The notes below the pieces were generated by a model. That model searched no databases. It was not told the origin of the DNA and was given only the letters and a program-made list of their open reading frames with translations. DNA of 64,000 bases from Allobrachymonas sp. (GTDB taxonomy: Bacteria > Pseudomonadota > Gammaproteobacteria > Burkholderiales > Burkholderiaceae_C): NCBI GenBank assembly GCA_030529505.1, contig JAUMWT010000001.1:62001-126000 (forward strand), in the 5' to 3' direction. Positions 18,482 to 28,607 of the stretch are shown one piece after another. Both the position numbers and the translations under genes were made by a program. How positions within the stretch are numbered: the stretch's first letter is position 1; every line of letters starts with the position of its first letter.

Positions 18482-18763
18482 TCACACCTCGTAATCCAGC
18501 ACCGTGCGCGTTTGGCGCAAGGGGCCGATCTGGGCAGCCACGTCCAGATGATGCGGGTGTTGCTGGTAGGCGGCCAGCGCGGCCTGGTTTTCAAACGCCG
18601 AATAGAGCACCACGTCGGCATTGGCTTCCAGCCCCTCGCTGCGGATGCCCACCTCAAACGCCACCATGCCCGGCACCACGGCGCGGCAGCTTTCGAGCAG
18701 GGCTTTCATCTTCGGGGCGTCGGCGGGGTCTTTCAGGGTCCACATCACGATGTGTTTGATCAT
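18482..18763 (-). CDS. Dabb family (stress-responsive A/B barrel) protein
   Basis: A 93-residue single-domain protein beginning MIKHIVMWTLKDPADA, the typical Dabb opening, with FEVGIRSEGLEANADVVLYS and a C-terminal HHLDVAAQI segment. Dabb proteins form dimeric alpha-beta barrels; biochemical roles vary and none is assigned here. ATG at 18763 follows AGGAG. It is downstream of dusA in the same orientation, about 90 bases away, and could be cotranscribed. Confidence 0.88.
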   Translation of the reverse strand: MIKHIVMWTLKDPADAPKMKALLESCRAVVPGMVAFEVGIRSEGLEANADVVLYSAFENQAALAAYQQHPHHLDVAAQIGPLRQTRTVLDYEV

Positions 18764-18852
18764 CTTCGTTCTCCTGTTCAGTTCCTGCCGCACTGGCTGT
18801 TGAGCGGATCAGTGAAGTGCGTGGGCAAGCGGGGGCGCAGCGTTGCAGCCGA

Positions 18853-19902
18853 TCAAGTTTCTTCTGCCTCGTGAGGCGTTGCGTGTGCTTCATCAGCCGC
18901 GGCGCAAGCCTGCCGCCACACCTCGCGCGCGGGCAGGTGCTTGAGTTTGTGGTCGCTCCATACCTGGCGCCAGCGCCGCGCCCCGCGCTGGCCGTGGCGC
19001 AGGCCCAGCATGCAGCGCGCAATGGTGGGCCAGCCGGTGCCGTGCTGGGCGGCTTCGCGCTCCATGTACTGCACCATCTGTTCTTCCACCGCTTCGCGAG
19101 TGGCGGCCGTTGCCTGTTCCGCGCCCGCCGCGAGCCAGTCTGCCGCACGGCCTTGCCGGTCAGCATCCATCAGCGCATCCCACTGCGCCAGCAGCCAGGG
19201 CGTGTGCCAGGCGGCGCGGCCGATCATCACGGCATCCACCTGCTGCCAGTGCTGCACGATGTCTTGCGGGCTACCCACCCCGCCGTTGAGCGTGATGTGC
19301 AGGGCCGGAAAGTCGCGCTTGAGCTGGTAGGTCACTTCGTAACGCAAGGGCGGAATGCAGCGGTTTTCATGCGGGCTCAGCCCCTGCAGCCAGGCATTGC
19401 GCGCATGCACGATGAAATGGCGGCAGCCCGCCTCGGCCAGCGTGCCCACGAAGTCGCGCACGGGCGCGTAGCTTTCGTCCTTGTCCAGCCCGATGCGGTG
19501 CTTCACGGAGATGGGCACGCGCTGCACGGCGTCTTGCATGGCCTTGATGCAATCGGCCACCAGCTGCGGCTCGCGCATCAGGCAAGCGCCAAAGGCGCCG
19601 CGCTGCACGCGGTCGCTCGGGCAGCCGCAGTTGAGGTTGATTTCGTCATAGCCCCACTGCTCGCCCATGCGCGCGCTGTGCGCCAGCATGGCCGGGTCGC
19701 TGCCGCCCAGTTGCAGGGCTACGGGGCGCTCTTCGGGGTTGAAGCGCAAATGGCTCTCGGCCGCCCCCCGGCAGATGGCCCCCATATTGATCATTTCGGT
19801 ATACAGCAGGGCCTGGCGGCTCAGCAGCCGCCAGAAATAGCGGGCGTGGCGGTCAGACACATCCAGCAAAGGCGCGGTGGCCAGGCGCGGGCGCACATTC
19901 AT
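18853..19902 (-). CDS. dusA: tRNA-dihydrouridine(20/20a) synthase
   Basis: Flavin enzyme reducing uridine 20/20a in the tRNA D-loop. The 349-residue protein starts MNVRPRLATAPLLDVSDRH. It contains the catalytic segment INLNCGCPSDRVQRGAFGAC, where the Cys of GCPS is the proton donor, and FMN-binding segments SVKHRIGLD and TLNGGVGSP. GAFGACLM and DRHARYFWR favour DusA over DusB/DusC. ATG 19902 is preferred over an in-frame TTG at 19920. No strong ribosome site is visible. Confidence 0.94.
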   Translation of the reverse strand: MNVRPRLATAPLLDVSDRHARYFWRLLSRQALLYTEMINMGAICRGAAESHLRFNPEERPVALQLGGSDPAMLAHSARMGEQWGYDEINLNCGCPSDRVQRGAFGACLMREPQLVADCIKAMQDAVQRVPISVKHRIGLDKDESYAPVRDFVGTLAEAGCRHFIVHARNAWLQGLSPHENRCIPPLRYEVTYQLKRDFPALHITLNGGVGSPQDIVQHWQQVDAVMIGRAAWHTPWLLAQWDALMDADRQGRAADWLAAGAEQATAATREAVEEQMVQYMEREAAQHGTGWPTIARCMLGLRHGQRGARRWRQVWSDHKLKHLPAREVWRQACAAADEAHATPHEAEET

Positions 19903-20095
19903 GAAAAATCGGTCACACAAAAAAGAGAGCCCGGGTGATCAAGGTTTGAGCGCCCAAGCAAGTTTTTGAACAAAGCCGGGAAGGCAAGCAAGGCATGTGG
20001 ACGGCAATTGCAAACATCGCAGCCACAGTTTCAAGGTCGAAGACACGGCATTTTTGCCCAAAAAGCAGCCTCAGCGTTGAGGCCCAAGCAATTCG

Positions 20096-20671
20096 TCACA
20101 AGGCCCGCTGCATCCACACCGCATCCGCGCCAAAGCTCGAAACGTCCGGGCCATCTGCCACTGGCGCAAAGCCGTAGCGGCTCCAGTAACGGTGCGCGCC
20201 CTGCACCGCCACCAGCACAGCCTGCTGCCAACCATAAGCCCTGCCCTGTTGCAGCACCTGCTGCAGCAAGCGCCCGGCCAAACCCTGGCCATGATGACGG
20301 GGGTCGACCGCAATGTCGTGCACGTACAGGCAATCGGACACGTGCACAGCTGGCAGATCGGCTGCATCCAAGCCAGGAACCAGGCCAAGCCGCCACGGGC
20401 AGGCAATGGCGTAGCCGCACAGCGCATCGGGCGCATCAAGTGCATGGCCCAAAGCCACACCCCAACTCAAGGGCTGATCGGCCCGCGCCGCCTGCACCTT
20501 GGCTTGCAACACGCTTGCCCGCTCGATCAGATGCGTGTCGTAGGCCCGGGCCTGCACGGCCAGAATGGCTTGCATGGGCCAGAGGTGCAGGGGCGAAAGG
20601 CGCAGTGGCGAAAGGCAGCAAGCCCGCTGCTCGCCCGCGCCTTTAACTGCGCTGCGCTTCACCCCACCCAT
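20096..20671 (-). CDS. GNAT family N-acetyltransferase
   Basis: 191 residues. The acetyl-CoA binding motif [20 protein letters not shown] (about residues 110-130) and [22 protein letters not shown] mark a GNAT fold of the YhbS/RimI-like type; the substrate is unknown. The start is the ATG at 20671, which lies inside the last codons of purL. The domain's first strand ([21 protein letters not shown]) begins before the alternative ATG at 20575, so the shorter start would damage the fold. The overlap with purL suggests cotranscription. An upstream extension of this frame across purL is a shadow. Confidence 0.85.
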   Translation of the reverse strand: MGGVKRSAVKGAGEQRACCLSPLRLSPLHLWPMQAILAVQARAYDTHLIERASVLQAKVQAARADQPLSWGVALGHALDAPDALCGYAIACPWRLGLVPGLDAADLPAVHVSDCLYVHDIAVDPRHHGQGLAGRLLQQVLQQGRAYGWQQAVLVAVQGAHRYWSRYGFAPVADGPDVSSFGADAVWMQRAL

Positions 20672-23600
20672 TTGCGGGCGTTGACCCACAGTTGCATCCA
20701 GGGGCTGTAGCCGCTGCGGTCGCCTGCTTGCGCGGGGTCGGTCCAGCTCATCTGGATCTGGCGGAACACGCGCTCGGGGTGCGGCATCATGGCAGTGAAG
20801 CGGCCATCGGCCGTGGTCACGGCCGTCAAGCCGCCTGCGCTGCCATTGGGGTTGAAGGGGTAAGTTTCGGTGGGCTGGCCGTGGTGGTCCACATAGCGCA
20901 TGGCCGCCAGCACCTGCGCGGCATCGCCCTGCAAGGCAAAGTTGGCATAGCCCTCGCCATGCGCCACGGCAATGGGCAGGCGGCTGCCCGCCATGCCGGT
21001 GAAGAAGATGCTGGGCGAATCCATCACCTCCACCTGGCTCAGGCGAGCCTCGAAGCGCGCGCTCTGGTTGTGCGTGAAGCGCGGCCAGTGCTGAGCGCCC
21101 GGAATGATGCTGGCCAGCTCGGCAAACATCTGGCAGCCGTTGCACACGCCCAGGGCGAAGGTATCGTTGCGGGCGAAGAAGGCGGCAAAGGCGTCGCGCA
21201 GCGCAGGGTTGAAGGTGATGCTGCGCGCCCAGCCCACGCCCGCGCCCAGCGTATCGCCATAGCTGAAGCCGCCGCAAGCGACCACGCCCTGCACCTTGGA
21301 TAAGCGCACGCGGCCGCTTTGCAGATCGCTCATGTGCACGTCCAGCGCCTCGAAGCCCGCACGGTCAAAGGCGTAGGCCATTTCCACATGGCTGTTCACG
21401 CCCTGTTCGCGCAGCACGGCCACGCGCGGGCGGGCGCTGTGCACGGCAGGTGCGGCAGGGGGCGCAGCCATCGCATAGCTGCCCGATGCCAGCTCCGGCG
21501 TGAAGGTGAGGTGCACGTGCAGGCCCGGGTCGTCCGCCAGGCCGCGCGTGGCGTGTTCGCTGTCGGCGCACGCTGGGTTGTCGCGTTGCTGGCAGATTTT
21601 CCAGCTCACTTCATCCCACAACTGATGCAGTTCACGCAGATCGGCGGCATACACCTGCTGCGCATCGCGCCAGATCGAGAGTTGCCCCTTGCCCATGTCC
21701 AAGGATGAGTTTGGCGCACGCACCGTGCCGATGAAATGGCTGCACGCGCCCAGCTCGTGTTCGCGCAGCACTTGCATAACGGCGCTGCGTTCGCTGCTGC
21801 GCACTTGCAGCACCACCCCCAGCTCTTCGTTGAACAGGGCCTTGAGGGTTTGCTCGTGCCGCAGGCCACTGATTTGCCGGCCCCAGTTCTTGGCTTCGCC
21901 GCTGTCGATGCGGCCATCGCTCGCGCCGCTGGCGGGGGCCAGCAGCATGTCGATATTGAGGGCCACGCCCACATGGCCCGCAAAGGCCATTTCAGCCGCA
22001 CAGGCCAGCAGGCCGCCGTCGCTGCGGTCGTGATAGGCGAGGATTTTTTGCTCGCTGCGCAAGCGGTTGACGGCTTGCACCAGGCGCGCCAGGTCTTGCG
22101 CATCGTCCAGATCGGGCACGGCGCCAGCGGCTGCGCCCTGCCCTTGCAGCTGGCTCAGGATGCTGCCGGCCATGCGGTTTTTGCCGCGACCCAGGTCGAT
22201 GAGCAGCAGATGGGTTTCGGCCTCGTCGCGGTTGAGCTGCGGCGTGAGCGTGCCGCGCACATCATCCACCGTGGCAAAGGCGCTCACGATCAGGCTCACG
22301 GGCGAAGTGACTTTTTTCGTTTCGCCGCTGGCGGCTTGCCACTGCGTGCGCATCGAGAGCGAATCTTTGCCCACCGGAATGGAAATACCCAGCTGCGGGC
22401 AAAGCGCCATGCCCACGGCCTGCACGGTACGGTACAGCGCAGCGTCTTCGCCCGGCTCGCCGCAGGCGGCCATCCAGTTGGCCGACAGTTTCACGCGCGG
22501 CAGCTCAATGGGCGCAGCCAGCAGGTTGGTGATGGCTTCGGCCACAGCCATGCGGCCGCTGGCGGGGGCGTTGATGGCGGCCAGCGGCGTGCGCTCGCCC
22601 ATGCTCATGGCCTCGCCCGCCAAGCCAGCGTAGTCGGCCAGGGTCACGGCGCAATCGGCCACGGGCACTTGCCAGGGGCCCACCATTTGGTCACGATGCG
22701 TCAAGCCACCCACCGTGCGATCACCAATGTTGATGAGAAAACGCTTGCTCGCCACCGTGGGGTGGGCCAGCACTTGCCGGATGGCGTCTTGCAGCGGCAA
22801 ATCAGCCAACTTCAGCGGCGCGGCGTGGCTGCTTGCGCTTTGCACATTGCGCTGCATTTTGGGCGGCTTGCCGAGCAGCACGTTCATCGGCATGTCCACC
22901 GCAGGCGGCACGGCTGGCTGGCTGGCGGCGTCTGCGGCCTGCAAATCCACATCGCCCACCAGCAGTTGCTTGGCTTCGGTCGCCACGCCCACCACGGCAA
23001 AGGGGCAACGCTCGCGCGCGCACAGGGTTCTGAACAGTTCCAGCGATTCGGGCGCCGCCACATTGTTGAGTGCTAGCACGTAGCGTTCCTGGCTTTCGTT
23101 GCACCATATTTCCTTGGGCGCCATGCCGGTTTCTTCGAGCGGCACGCTGCGCAGATCAAAGCGTGCGCCACGGCCTGCGTCGTTCACCAATTCGGGGAAG
23201 GCATTGCTCAAGCCGCCCGCGCCCACGTCGTGAATCGCCAGGATGGGATTGCCCTGCCCCATGGCCCAGCAATGGTTGATGACCTCTTGCGCACGGCGCT
23301 GGATTTCGGGGTTGCCGCGCTGCACCGAATCAAAGTCCAGGTGCGCGGCATTGCTGCCGCTGCTCATGGAGCTGGCCGCGCCGCCGCCCATGCCAATGCG
23401 CATGCCCGGCCCGCCCAACTGGATGAGCAAGGTGCCTGCGGGGAAAGCGATTTTGTGCGTCAGACCCGCATCGATGCTGCCCAGGCCGCCCGCGATCATG
23501 ATGGGTTTGTGATAGCCCAGATGGCGGACGCTTGCATCGGCAGCCTGGCCCTGCGTGGTCACGCCCTGCTCGTATTCGCGGAAATAGCCCAGCAAATTGG

Positions 23601-24762
23601 GGCGACCGAATTCGTTGTTGAAAGCCGCGCCGCCCAAGGGGCCGTCGATCATGATTTGCAGCGGGCTGGCGATATGCTCGGGCTTGCCGCCGGGCTGGTC
23701 GCTCAGGCTGCCCCACAGTTTGGAAACGGTAAAACCGGTCAGCCCCGCCTTGGGTCGGCTGCCGCGGCCGGTGGCGCCTTCGTCGCGAATTTCGCCGCCC
23801 GCGCCTGTGGCCGCACCGGCAAAGGGCGAGATGGCGGTGGGGTGGTTGTGTGTTTCCACCTTCATCAGCACGTGCTGCTGGGCCGTTTGCGCGGTATAGG
23901 CCATGCCCTTATCGGTCGTCTGGCTGGCCACAAAGCGCTGCACCGTGTGCCCTTGCATGATGGCGGCGTTGTCGCTATAGGCCACCACGGTGTGCTGGGG
24001 CGAAACCTGCTCGGTGTTGCGGATCATGCCGAACAGGGACTTGTCTTGCCGCTGGCCGTCGATGATGAATTCGGCATTGAAAATCTTGTGGCGGCAATGT
24101 TCGCTGTTGGCCTGGGCAAACATCATCAGTTCCACATCGGTGGGGTTGCGCTGCAAATCGCCAAAGGCCTTGACGAGGTAATCGATCTCGTCATCAGCCA
24201 ATGCCAGGCCCCAGTTCTGATTGGCCTGCTCCAGCGCGGCGCGGCCGCCACCCAATACGTCCACATACTCCATGGCTGCGGGTTCGAGGTGGGCAAACAG
24301 GCTGTGCGCGGCATCGAGCGAGGGCAGCACGCTTTCGGTCATGCGATCATGCAGCAAGGCCGCCACGGCCTGGCTTTGCGCCTCGTTCAAAGCCGTGCCG
24401 TGCAAAAAGTATTGCGTGCCGCGCTCGATGCGGCGCACGCTGGCAGCCTCGGTCAAACCGCAGTTGCGGGCAATGTCGGTGGCCTTGCTCGCCCAAGGCG
24501 ATACGGTGCCCACGCGAGGCGTGACGATGAAAGTGGCTTCTGCCTGGGTTGATCCATCAAACGCTTCGCCGTAGGTCAGCAGCTGCTGCAAGGATTCGCG
24601 GCTGGCGGCATCCAGCGCCTGCTCGCTTTCCACCCAGTGGATGAAGCGCGCGCCTATGGCACGCACTTTGGGCGCAATCTGCTGAATCTGGGCCAGCAGT
24701 TGCTGGCTGCGAAAGGGAGTCAGGGCATTGCCGCCTTCGAAAGACGCGAGAAAGGTTTGCAT
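20659..24762 (-). CDS. purL: Phosphoribosylformylglycinamidine synthase (large, single-chain)
   Basis: Fourth step of purine synthesis: FGAR plus glutamine and ATP to FGAM. The 1,367-residue single-chain form carries an N-terminal PurS-like domain, two PurM-like ATP-binding halves and a C-terminal glutaminase. Visible motifs are [49 protein letters not shown] and glutaminase GVCNGCQMF with its Cys nucleophile, followed by AHGEGYANF. Start at ATG 24762 ([15 protein letters not shown]) matches homologues; the frame is open upstream to 24870. Slightly longer than E. coli PurL (1,295). Confidence 0.97.
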   Translation of the reverse strand: MQTFLASFEGGNALTPFRSQQLLAQIQQIAPKVRAIGARFIHWVESEQALDAASRESLQQLLTYGEAFDGSTQAEATFIVTPRVGTVSPWASKATDIARNCGLTEAASVRRIERGTQYFLHGTALNEAQSQAVAALLHDRMTESVLPSLDAAHSLFAHLEPAAMEYVDVLGGGRAALEQANQNWGLALADDEIDYLVKAFGDLQRNPTDVELMMFAQANSEHCRHKIFNAEFIIDGQRQDKSLFGMIRNTEQVSPQHTVVAYSDNAAIMQGHTVQRFVASQTTDKGMAYTAQTAQQHVLMKVETHNHPTAISPFAGAATGAGGEIRDEGATGRGSRPKAGLTGFTVSKLWGSLSDQPGGKPEHIASPLQIMIDGPLGGAAFNNEFGRPNLLGYFREYEQGVTTQGQAADASVRHLGYHKPIMIAGGLGSIDAGLTHKIAFPAGTLLIQLGGPGMRIGMGGGAASSMSSGSNAAHLDFDSVQRGNPEIQRRAQEVINHCWAMGQGNPILAIHDVGAGGLSNAFPELVNDAGRGARFDLRSVPLEETGMAPKEIWCNESQERYVLALNNVAAPESLELFRTLCARERCPFAVVGVATEAKQLLVGDVDLQAADAASQPAVPPAVDMPMNVLLGKPPKMQRNVQSASSHAAPLKLADLPLQDAIRQVLAHPTVASKRFLINIGDRTVGGLTHRDQMVGPWQVPVADCAVTLADYAGLAGEAMSMGERTPLAAINAPASGRMAVAEAITNLLAAPIELPRVKLSANWMAACGEPGEDAALYRTVQAVGMALCPQLGISIPVGKDSLSMRTQWQAASGETKKVTSPVSLIVSAFATVDDVRGTLTPQLNRDEAETHLLLIDLGRGKNRMAGSILSQLQGQGAAAGAVPDLDDAQDLARLVQAVNRLRSEQKILAYHDRSDGGLLACAAEMAFAGHVGVALNIDMLLAPASGASDGRIDSGEAKNWGRQISGLRHEQTLKALFNEELGVVLQVRSSERSAVMQVLREHELGACSHFIGTVRAPNSSLDMGKGQLSIWRDAQQVYAADLRELHQLWDEVSWKICQQRDNPACADSEHATRGLADDPGLHVHLTFTPELASGSYAMAAPPAAPAVHSARPRVAVLREQGVNSHVEMAYAFDRAGFEALDVHMSDLQSGRVRLSKVQGVVACGGFSYGDTLGAGVGWARSITFNPALRDAFAAFFARNDTFALGVCNGCQMFAELASIIPGAQHWPRFTHNQSARFEARLSQVEVMDSPSIFFTGMAGSRLPIAVAHGEGYANFALQGDAAQVLAAMRYVDHHGQPTETYPFNPNGSAGGLTAVTTADGRFTAMMPHPERVFRQIQMSWTDPAQAGDRSGYSPWMQLWVNARKWVG

Positions 24763-25419
24763 GGCAGACGCAGGAAGTGAAGCTGTGGATGAAAGCCGCC
24801 CACGCACCCCCAAGCGCATGGGGGCGACGAGCGAAGCAGCAAAAGAAATGCTGAAAAGGGATTGGGGCAAAAGCCGCCAAACGCAGCAAAGCCCCTTGAA
24901 ACGGGCCGAAAAGCAGCCGTTTTACAAGGGGAAACAAAGCCGCACGGATTGTAAGTCGCCCACCTGCACCGGCGGCTGGGGGTATGCCCGGATGTGCCGC
25001 GCAAACAGGGGCTGCATGGCCGGTTTCGCTTTCAGAACCTGCTCAAAATCCCGACGTGAGGCGATTGGACAGCGTGCGGGATGGGATGCAAGGCGCAATC
25101 GAAACACACTACATGAGCGCAGTGCATCGCCCGTGTGACATGTGCCAGATGGTTGATAAGATTGGCAACACAGCAGACCACTCGCCTCCATTTGGCGAGC
25201 GCCCGTGAGGAGATTTTGAACAGGCTCTCAGCCAATCCATCCCGAAACGGCCTGCCAAGCAACTGCGGCAAGCTGTGGCTGGAAGCCATCACGCGCAGCA
25301 TTTGGAATGGCGCGTTTGATGCTTGAGTTTGATGCTTGACTTTGGCGCTTGAATCGGCAGATTTGAAACCAGCGCCTGCACGCGCAATAGCGAATGGCAA
25401 AAACCGCCCAAACCAGCCA
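24763..25419. other. Long intergenic region containing repeat copy B
   Basis: About 650 bases lie between the start of purL and the end of btuD. It contains MITE-like copy B (25,031-25,228). I see no credible gene and no clear terminator for the btu operon; a purine-repressor operator for purL was not recognisable. Confidence 0.5.
25031..25228 (+). repeat. Dispersed MITE-like element, copy B
   Basis: A 198-base element with the best-preserved ends: left TTCAGAACCTGCTCAAAATC, right GATTTTGAACAGGCTCT, imperfect inverted repeats of each other. The internal blocks match copy A in the same order and orientation. Near the right end, CTCGCC..TTTGGCGAG can form a small hairpin. Non-coding by appearance. 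Confidence 0.85.
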
Positions 25420-26361
25420 TCAAGCAGGCATCGTCACCCAGCGCGGCTGGCCGTCGGCCCTGGGCGGCATGGCTTCCACGGCGATGCGGTGGTCAAACAC
25501 CGCCTCCAGCGCGCGGTGGGTGGCGGCATGGGCCGTGGCGCCGCTGTGCAGCACGCGCCCGCCCGCTTGCAGGATCAGCAGCTCGTCGCTCATCAGCGCC
25601 ACATTCAACTCGTGCAGCACGCTCACCACCGTTTTGCCCTGCGCCACCAGGGCTTGCACGATGGCGACCCAGTCGGCCTGGTGGGGCGGATCCAGGTGCA
25701 TCAGGGGTTCGTCCATCAGCAACAGATCGGCTTCGGCTGCCAGGGCGCGCGCCAGCAGCACGCGCTGGCGTTCGCCGCCCGAAAGCTGCCCCAGCGGGCG
25801 CTCGCGCCAGGCCCAGGCATCCAGGGTGCGCAGCGCCTGTTCCACGGCCTGCTTGTCTGCAGCAGACGGCAGGGCCAGCCAGCCCTGATGCGGCAAGCGC
25901 CCGAGCATGACCACATCCCACACGCGCAGATCGGGCGCGGCTTCTTCGTTCTGGCCGAGCCAGGCCATGCGGCGCGCGCGCTGGCGCGGCTTGAGGGAGG
26001 CGAGCGGCTCGCCCCACCAATGCACCTGCCCCTGAGATTGCCCTTGATGCCGAACCTGCTGCGGCGCAGCACCGCTGCTTGCATCGCTGCTTGGCGCGCT
26101 GTGCGGCAGCAACCCGGCCAAGGCGCGCAGCAGCGTGGTTTTGCCCGCGCCGTTGGGGCCGGCGATGGCCGTCCAGCGGCCAGCGGAAATCGCTACATCC
26201 ACCCCGCGCAGGATGTGCGCCTGCCCCAGCCGCACGTGCAGGCCCTGCACGCTCATGGCCGGTACGGAAGAAGAAGCGGCTGAAGATGGCAGCGCACCGG
26301 CCGCAGCCGGTGCCAAAGCCGTGGGCCGCGTCGCGCAAGGGAGATGGCTACTGTTTGACAT
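25420..26361 (-). CDS. btuD: Cobalamin/iron-siderophore ABC transporter ATP-binding protein (BtuD-like)
   Basis: A 313-residue ATPase powering import through the adjacent permease. It has Walker A AGPNGAGKTTLL (about residues 65-76), signature LSGGERQRVLLARAL, Walker B DLLLMDEPLMHLD and H-loop SVLHELNVAL. The first 35 residues are an Ala/Ser-rich extension before SVQGLHVRLGQAHILRGV. A second ATG (MSVQG) inside could be the true start. It lies 11 bases after the permease gene and is the last gene of the riboswitch-controlled btu operon, which favours vitamin B12 over iron-siderophore as substrate. Confidence 0.9.
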   Translation of the reverse strand: MSNSSHLPCATRPTALAPAAAGALPSSAASSSVPAMSVQGLHVRLGQAHILRGVDVAISAGRWTAIAGPNGAGKTTLLRALAGLLPHSAPSSDASSGAAPQQVRHQGQSQGQVHWWGEPLASLKPRQRARRMAWLGQNEEAAPDLRVWDVVMLGRLPHQGWLALPSAADKQAVEQALRTLDAWAWRERPLGQLSGGERQRVLLARALAAEADLLLMDEPLMHLDPPHQADWVAIVQALVAQGKTVVSVLHELNVALMSDELLILQAGGRVLHSGATAHAATHRALEAVFDHRIAVEAMPPRADGQPRWVTMPA

Positions 26362-26372
26362 GCCTGAATGCC

Positions 26373-27527
26373 CTAGCCCGCCCCCAGCTTGCCCACGCGC
26401 CCGCGGTGCATCAGCCACAGCAGATAGCTGCCGCCCAGCACGGCGGTGAGCACGCCCACGGGCAGCTCTTGCGGCGCCATCAAGCCGCGCGCCAAAAGAT
26501 CGGCCAGCAGCAGCAGCAAGCCGCCCATGCAGGCGCTGAGCCACACCAGCAGGCCATGCCGCGTCTGCACCAGGCCGCGCACCAGGTGCGGCGCCACCAG
26601 GCCGATGAAAGCGATCAAGCCCGTTTGCGCAACAGCCGCGCCCGTGCCCAGGGCCAGCACGCCAATCAGCCCGGCGCGCATTTGTGGCAGGGCCAGGCCG
26701 AGGGTGCGGGCCGTCCATTCGCCCAGGGCCAGGCCGTCCAGCGCAGGGGCCAGCAGCCAGGCCAGCAGCAAACACACCAGCAGCGCGGCGGCCATCACCC
26801 AGCAAGCATCCCAGCCGATGAAGGCGGTGCTGCCCAGCAGAAAGGATTGCATGGCCTGCAAGATGTCCAGCCGCGCCAGCAGCACCAGGCTCGACAGCGC
26901 CCCCAGCACCACGCCCGCCACCACGCCCGCCAGCAGCAGGCGCAGGGTGTGCTGCACGCCGCGCGCCAGCAGCAAGGTGAGCAGCACGGCCAGCGTGGCC
27001 CCGGCAAAGGCCGCGCCCGTCAGGCCGATGCGCACGGCCAGCGCCGTGGCAAAGGGCGTGCCGCCCAGCGCCACCAGCGCCAGGGCCACGCCCAGCGATG
27101 CCCCCGAGGAGCTGCCCAGCAAATACGGGTCGGCCAGCGGATTGCGAAACAGGCCCTGCGCCACGGCCCCGGCCATGCCCAGCAAGGCGCCAGCCAGCCA
27201 GGCGCCCAGCGTGCGCGGCAAGCGAATGTCCCACACGATCAGGCGCAGGGCATCGGCCGCAGCGGCAGCATCAGACAGATCAGCCGCGCTGGCATCGGCC
27301 ATGACATCGGCTGCGGGCGCAGCACTTGCCCCACTCTCGCCCCCCGCCCCGATCACCGCCCAGGGCCATTCCCAGCCCGTGCTGCCAATGCCCAGCCCGG
27401 CCAACACGCCCCCGGCGGCCAGCGCCAGCAAGCCCGCCAGCAGCAACAGCGCCCGGCGCTGGGCCGTGCCAGTTACGACGGTGGGAGTAGAGGTTTGACC
27501 AGCACCCGACATGGCAGCGGCATCCAT
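26373..27527 (-). CDS. btuC: FecCD-family ABC transporter permease (BtuC-like)
   Basis: A 384-residue inner-membrane permease with about ten hydrophobic helices. The FecCD/BtuC signatures are LRLIVWDIRLPRTLGAWLAG, GAVAQGLFRNPLADPYLLGSSSGASLG, GLIAFIGLVAPHLVR and APQELPVGVLTAVLGG. An Ala-rich low-complexity insert (about residues 65-90) lies between the first helix and the domain. ATG 27527 is chosen over TTG 27530. It is sandwiched between btuF (28 bases) and btuD (11 bases); the likely substrate is cobalamin or cobinamide. Confidence 0.92.
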   Translation of the reverse strand: MDAAAMSGAGQTSTPTVVTGTAQRRALLLLAGLLALAAGGVLAGLGIGSTGWEWPWAVIGAGGESGASAAPAADVMADASAADLSDAAAAADALRLIVWDIRLPRTLGAWLAGALLGMAGAVAQGLFRNPLADPYLLGSSSGASLGVALALVALGGTPFATALAVRIGLTGAAFAGATLAVLLTLLLARGVQHTLRLLLAGVVAGVVLGALSSLVLLARLDILQAMQSFLLGSTAFIGWDACWVMAAALLVCLLLAWLLAPALDGLALGEWTARTLGLALPQMRAGLIGVLALGTGAAVAQTGLIAFIGLVAPHLVRGLVQTRHGLLVWLSACMGGLLLLLADLLARGLMAPQELPVGVLTAVLGGSYLLWLMHRGRVGKLGAG

Positions 27528-27554
27528 CAAATCAATCAGCCAGCGAAGCAGCCA

Positions 27555-28607
27555 TCAGGGCGCAACGGGCACGGGCTGCCGCGCCGCCTGTGGCTTGCCC
27601 GCTGGCGCAGCGCCGCTTGCAGCGCCCATTTGGCGGATGCAGCGCGCCAGCACGGCCGCCCCTTCGGCCATGCGCGGGCTGGGGCGAATCAGCAGATTCG
27701 ATTCCTGCTCGCCCAGGCGGCACAGGCGCTGCTGGCGCACGGCGCGCAGCTGCTGCCAGCCGGGGTAGAGGCTTTGATCCTGCGCGGCGCGGTGGGTGAA
27801 GATGATCAGGTCGGGGTCGGCCCGCACCACGAATTCGGGATTGAGTTTGGGAAATGGCCCCTGCGTGGCCGGCACCACATTCTTCATGCCCAGCGCGCTC
27901 AGGGTCTCGCCGATAAAAGATTTTTCGCCCGCCGCATAGGGGCCGCGGCTCACCTCGATGAACACGCGCTGCCCGCGCGCGGCAGCCGGTACGGTTTGCG
28001 CGGCCTGGGCAATGCCCTGCCCAATGCCTTGCCACACGGCATCGGCCTGCCGGGCGGGCAGGCCCAGAACGGCGGCGATGCGCGCCAGCCCCTTGCGCAC
28101 GTCGGCATGCGTTTGGGTGCGCAGCGCCACCACCTTGACACCCAAGGCCGCCAGCCGCTCGGTGGCGCGCGACGATTCGGACGCCAGCACCACATCGGGC
28201 CGCAGGGCCACGATGGCCTCAACACTGGGATTGAGGCCGCCACCCACTTGCGGCAGGCGCTGCACTTGCGCGGGCCAGTCGGAATAACGATCCACCCCCA
28301 CCAGGCGCTGGCAAGCGCCCAGGGCGCAGACGCTTTCGGTGAGCGAGGGCAGCAGGCTCACCACGCGCATGGCGGGCTTGTCAAAACGCAGGGTGCGGCC
28401 GCGATCGTCCGTGACTTCAAGCGCCTGCGCAGCCGGTGCTGGTGATACCGCCAGCAGGCACAGCACAACGGCCAGCCAGCGGTGGCGCTGTTGCCCAAAT
28501 GTGCACCGCTGCGAGGCCCGCCAAGCCCCAAAAGCGCTTGCGGCACGCCCCGCACACCCAGCGGCCCAAGGATGAGCCATTAACAGTGAAAGAAAAAAGC
28601 GTTTCAT
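27555..28607 (-). CDS. btuF: Cobalamin-binding periplasmic protein (BtuF-like)
   Basis: 350 residues. The mature domain begins near LEVTDDRGRTLRFDKPAMRVVSLLPSLTE, the typical BtuF/helical-backbone opening, followed by VGVDRYSDWP, PDVVLASESSRATERL and FIEVSRGPYAAGEKSFIGE. The N-terminal 60 residues are odd: a basic stretch and a second hydrophobic segment (WLAVVLCLLAVSPAPAAQA) that looks like the real signal peptide, so a later non-ATG start is possible. ATG 28607 overlaps the cobB stop as ATGA and has AAGGA 8 bases upstream. It delivers corrinoid to BtuCD. Confidence 0.88.
   Translation of the reverse strand: MKRFFLSLLMAHPWAAGCAGRAASAFGAWRASQRCTFGQQRHRWLAVVLCLLAVSPAPAAQALEVTDDRGRTLRFDKPAMRVVSLLPSLTESVCALGACQRLVGVDRYSDWPAQVQRLPQVGGGLNPSVEAIVALRPDVVLASESSRATERLAALGVKVVALRTQTHADVRKGLARIAAVLGLPARQADAVWQGIGQGIAQAAQTVPAAARGQRVFIEVSRGPYAAGEKSFIGETLSALGMKNVVPATQGPFPKLNPEFVVRADPDLIIFTHRAAQDQSLYPGWQQLRAVRQQRLCRLGEQESNLLIRPSPRMAEGAAVLARCIRQMGAASGAAPAGKPQAARQPVPVAP

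Noticed and set aside
14563..18759. 1,398-codon plus-strand open frame over smc
   Set aside because: Antisense to smc, which has Walker A, signature and Walker B. The shadow shows Leu/Gln/Ala low complexity only.
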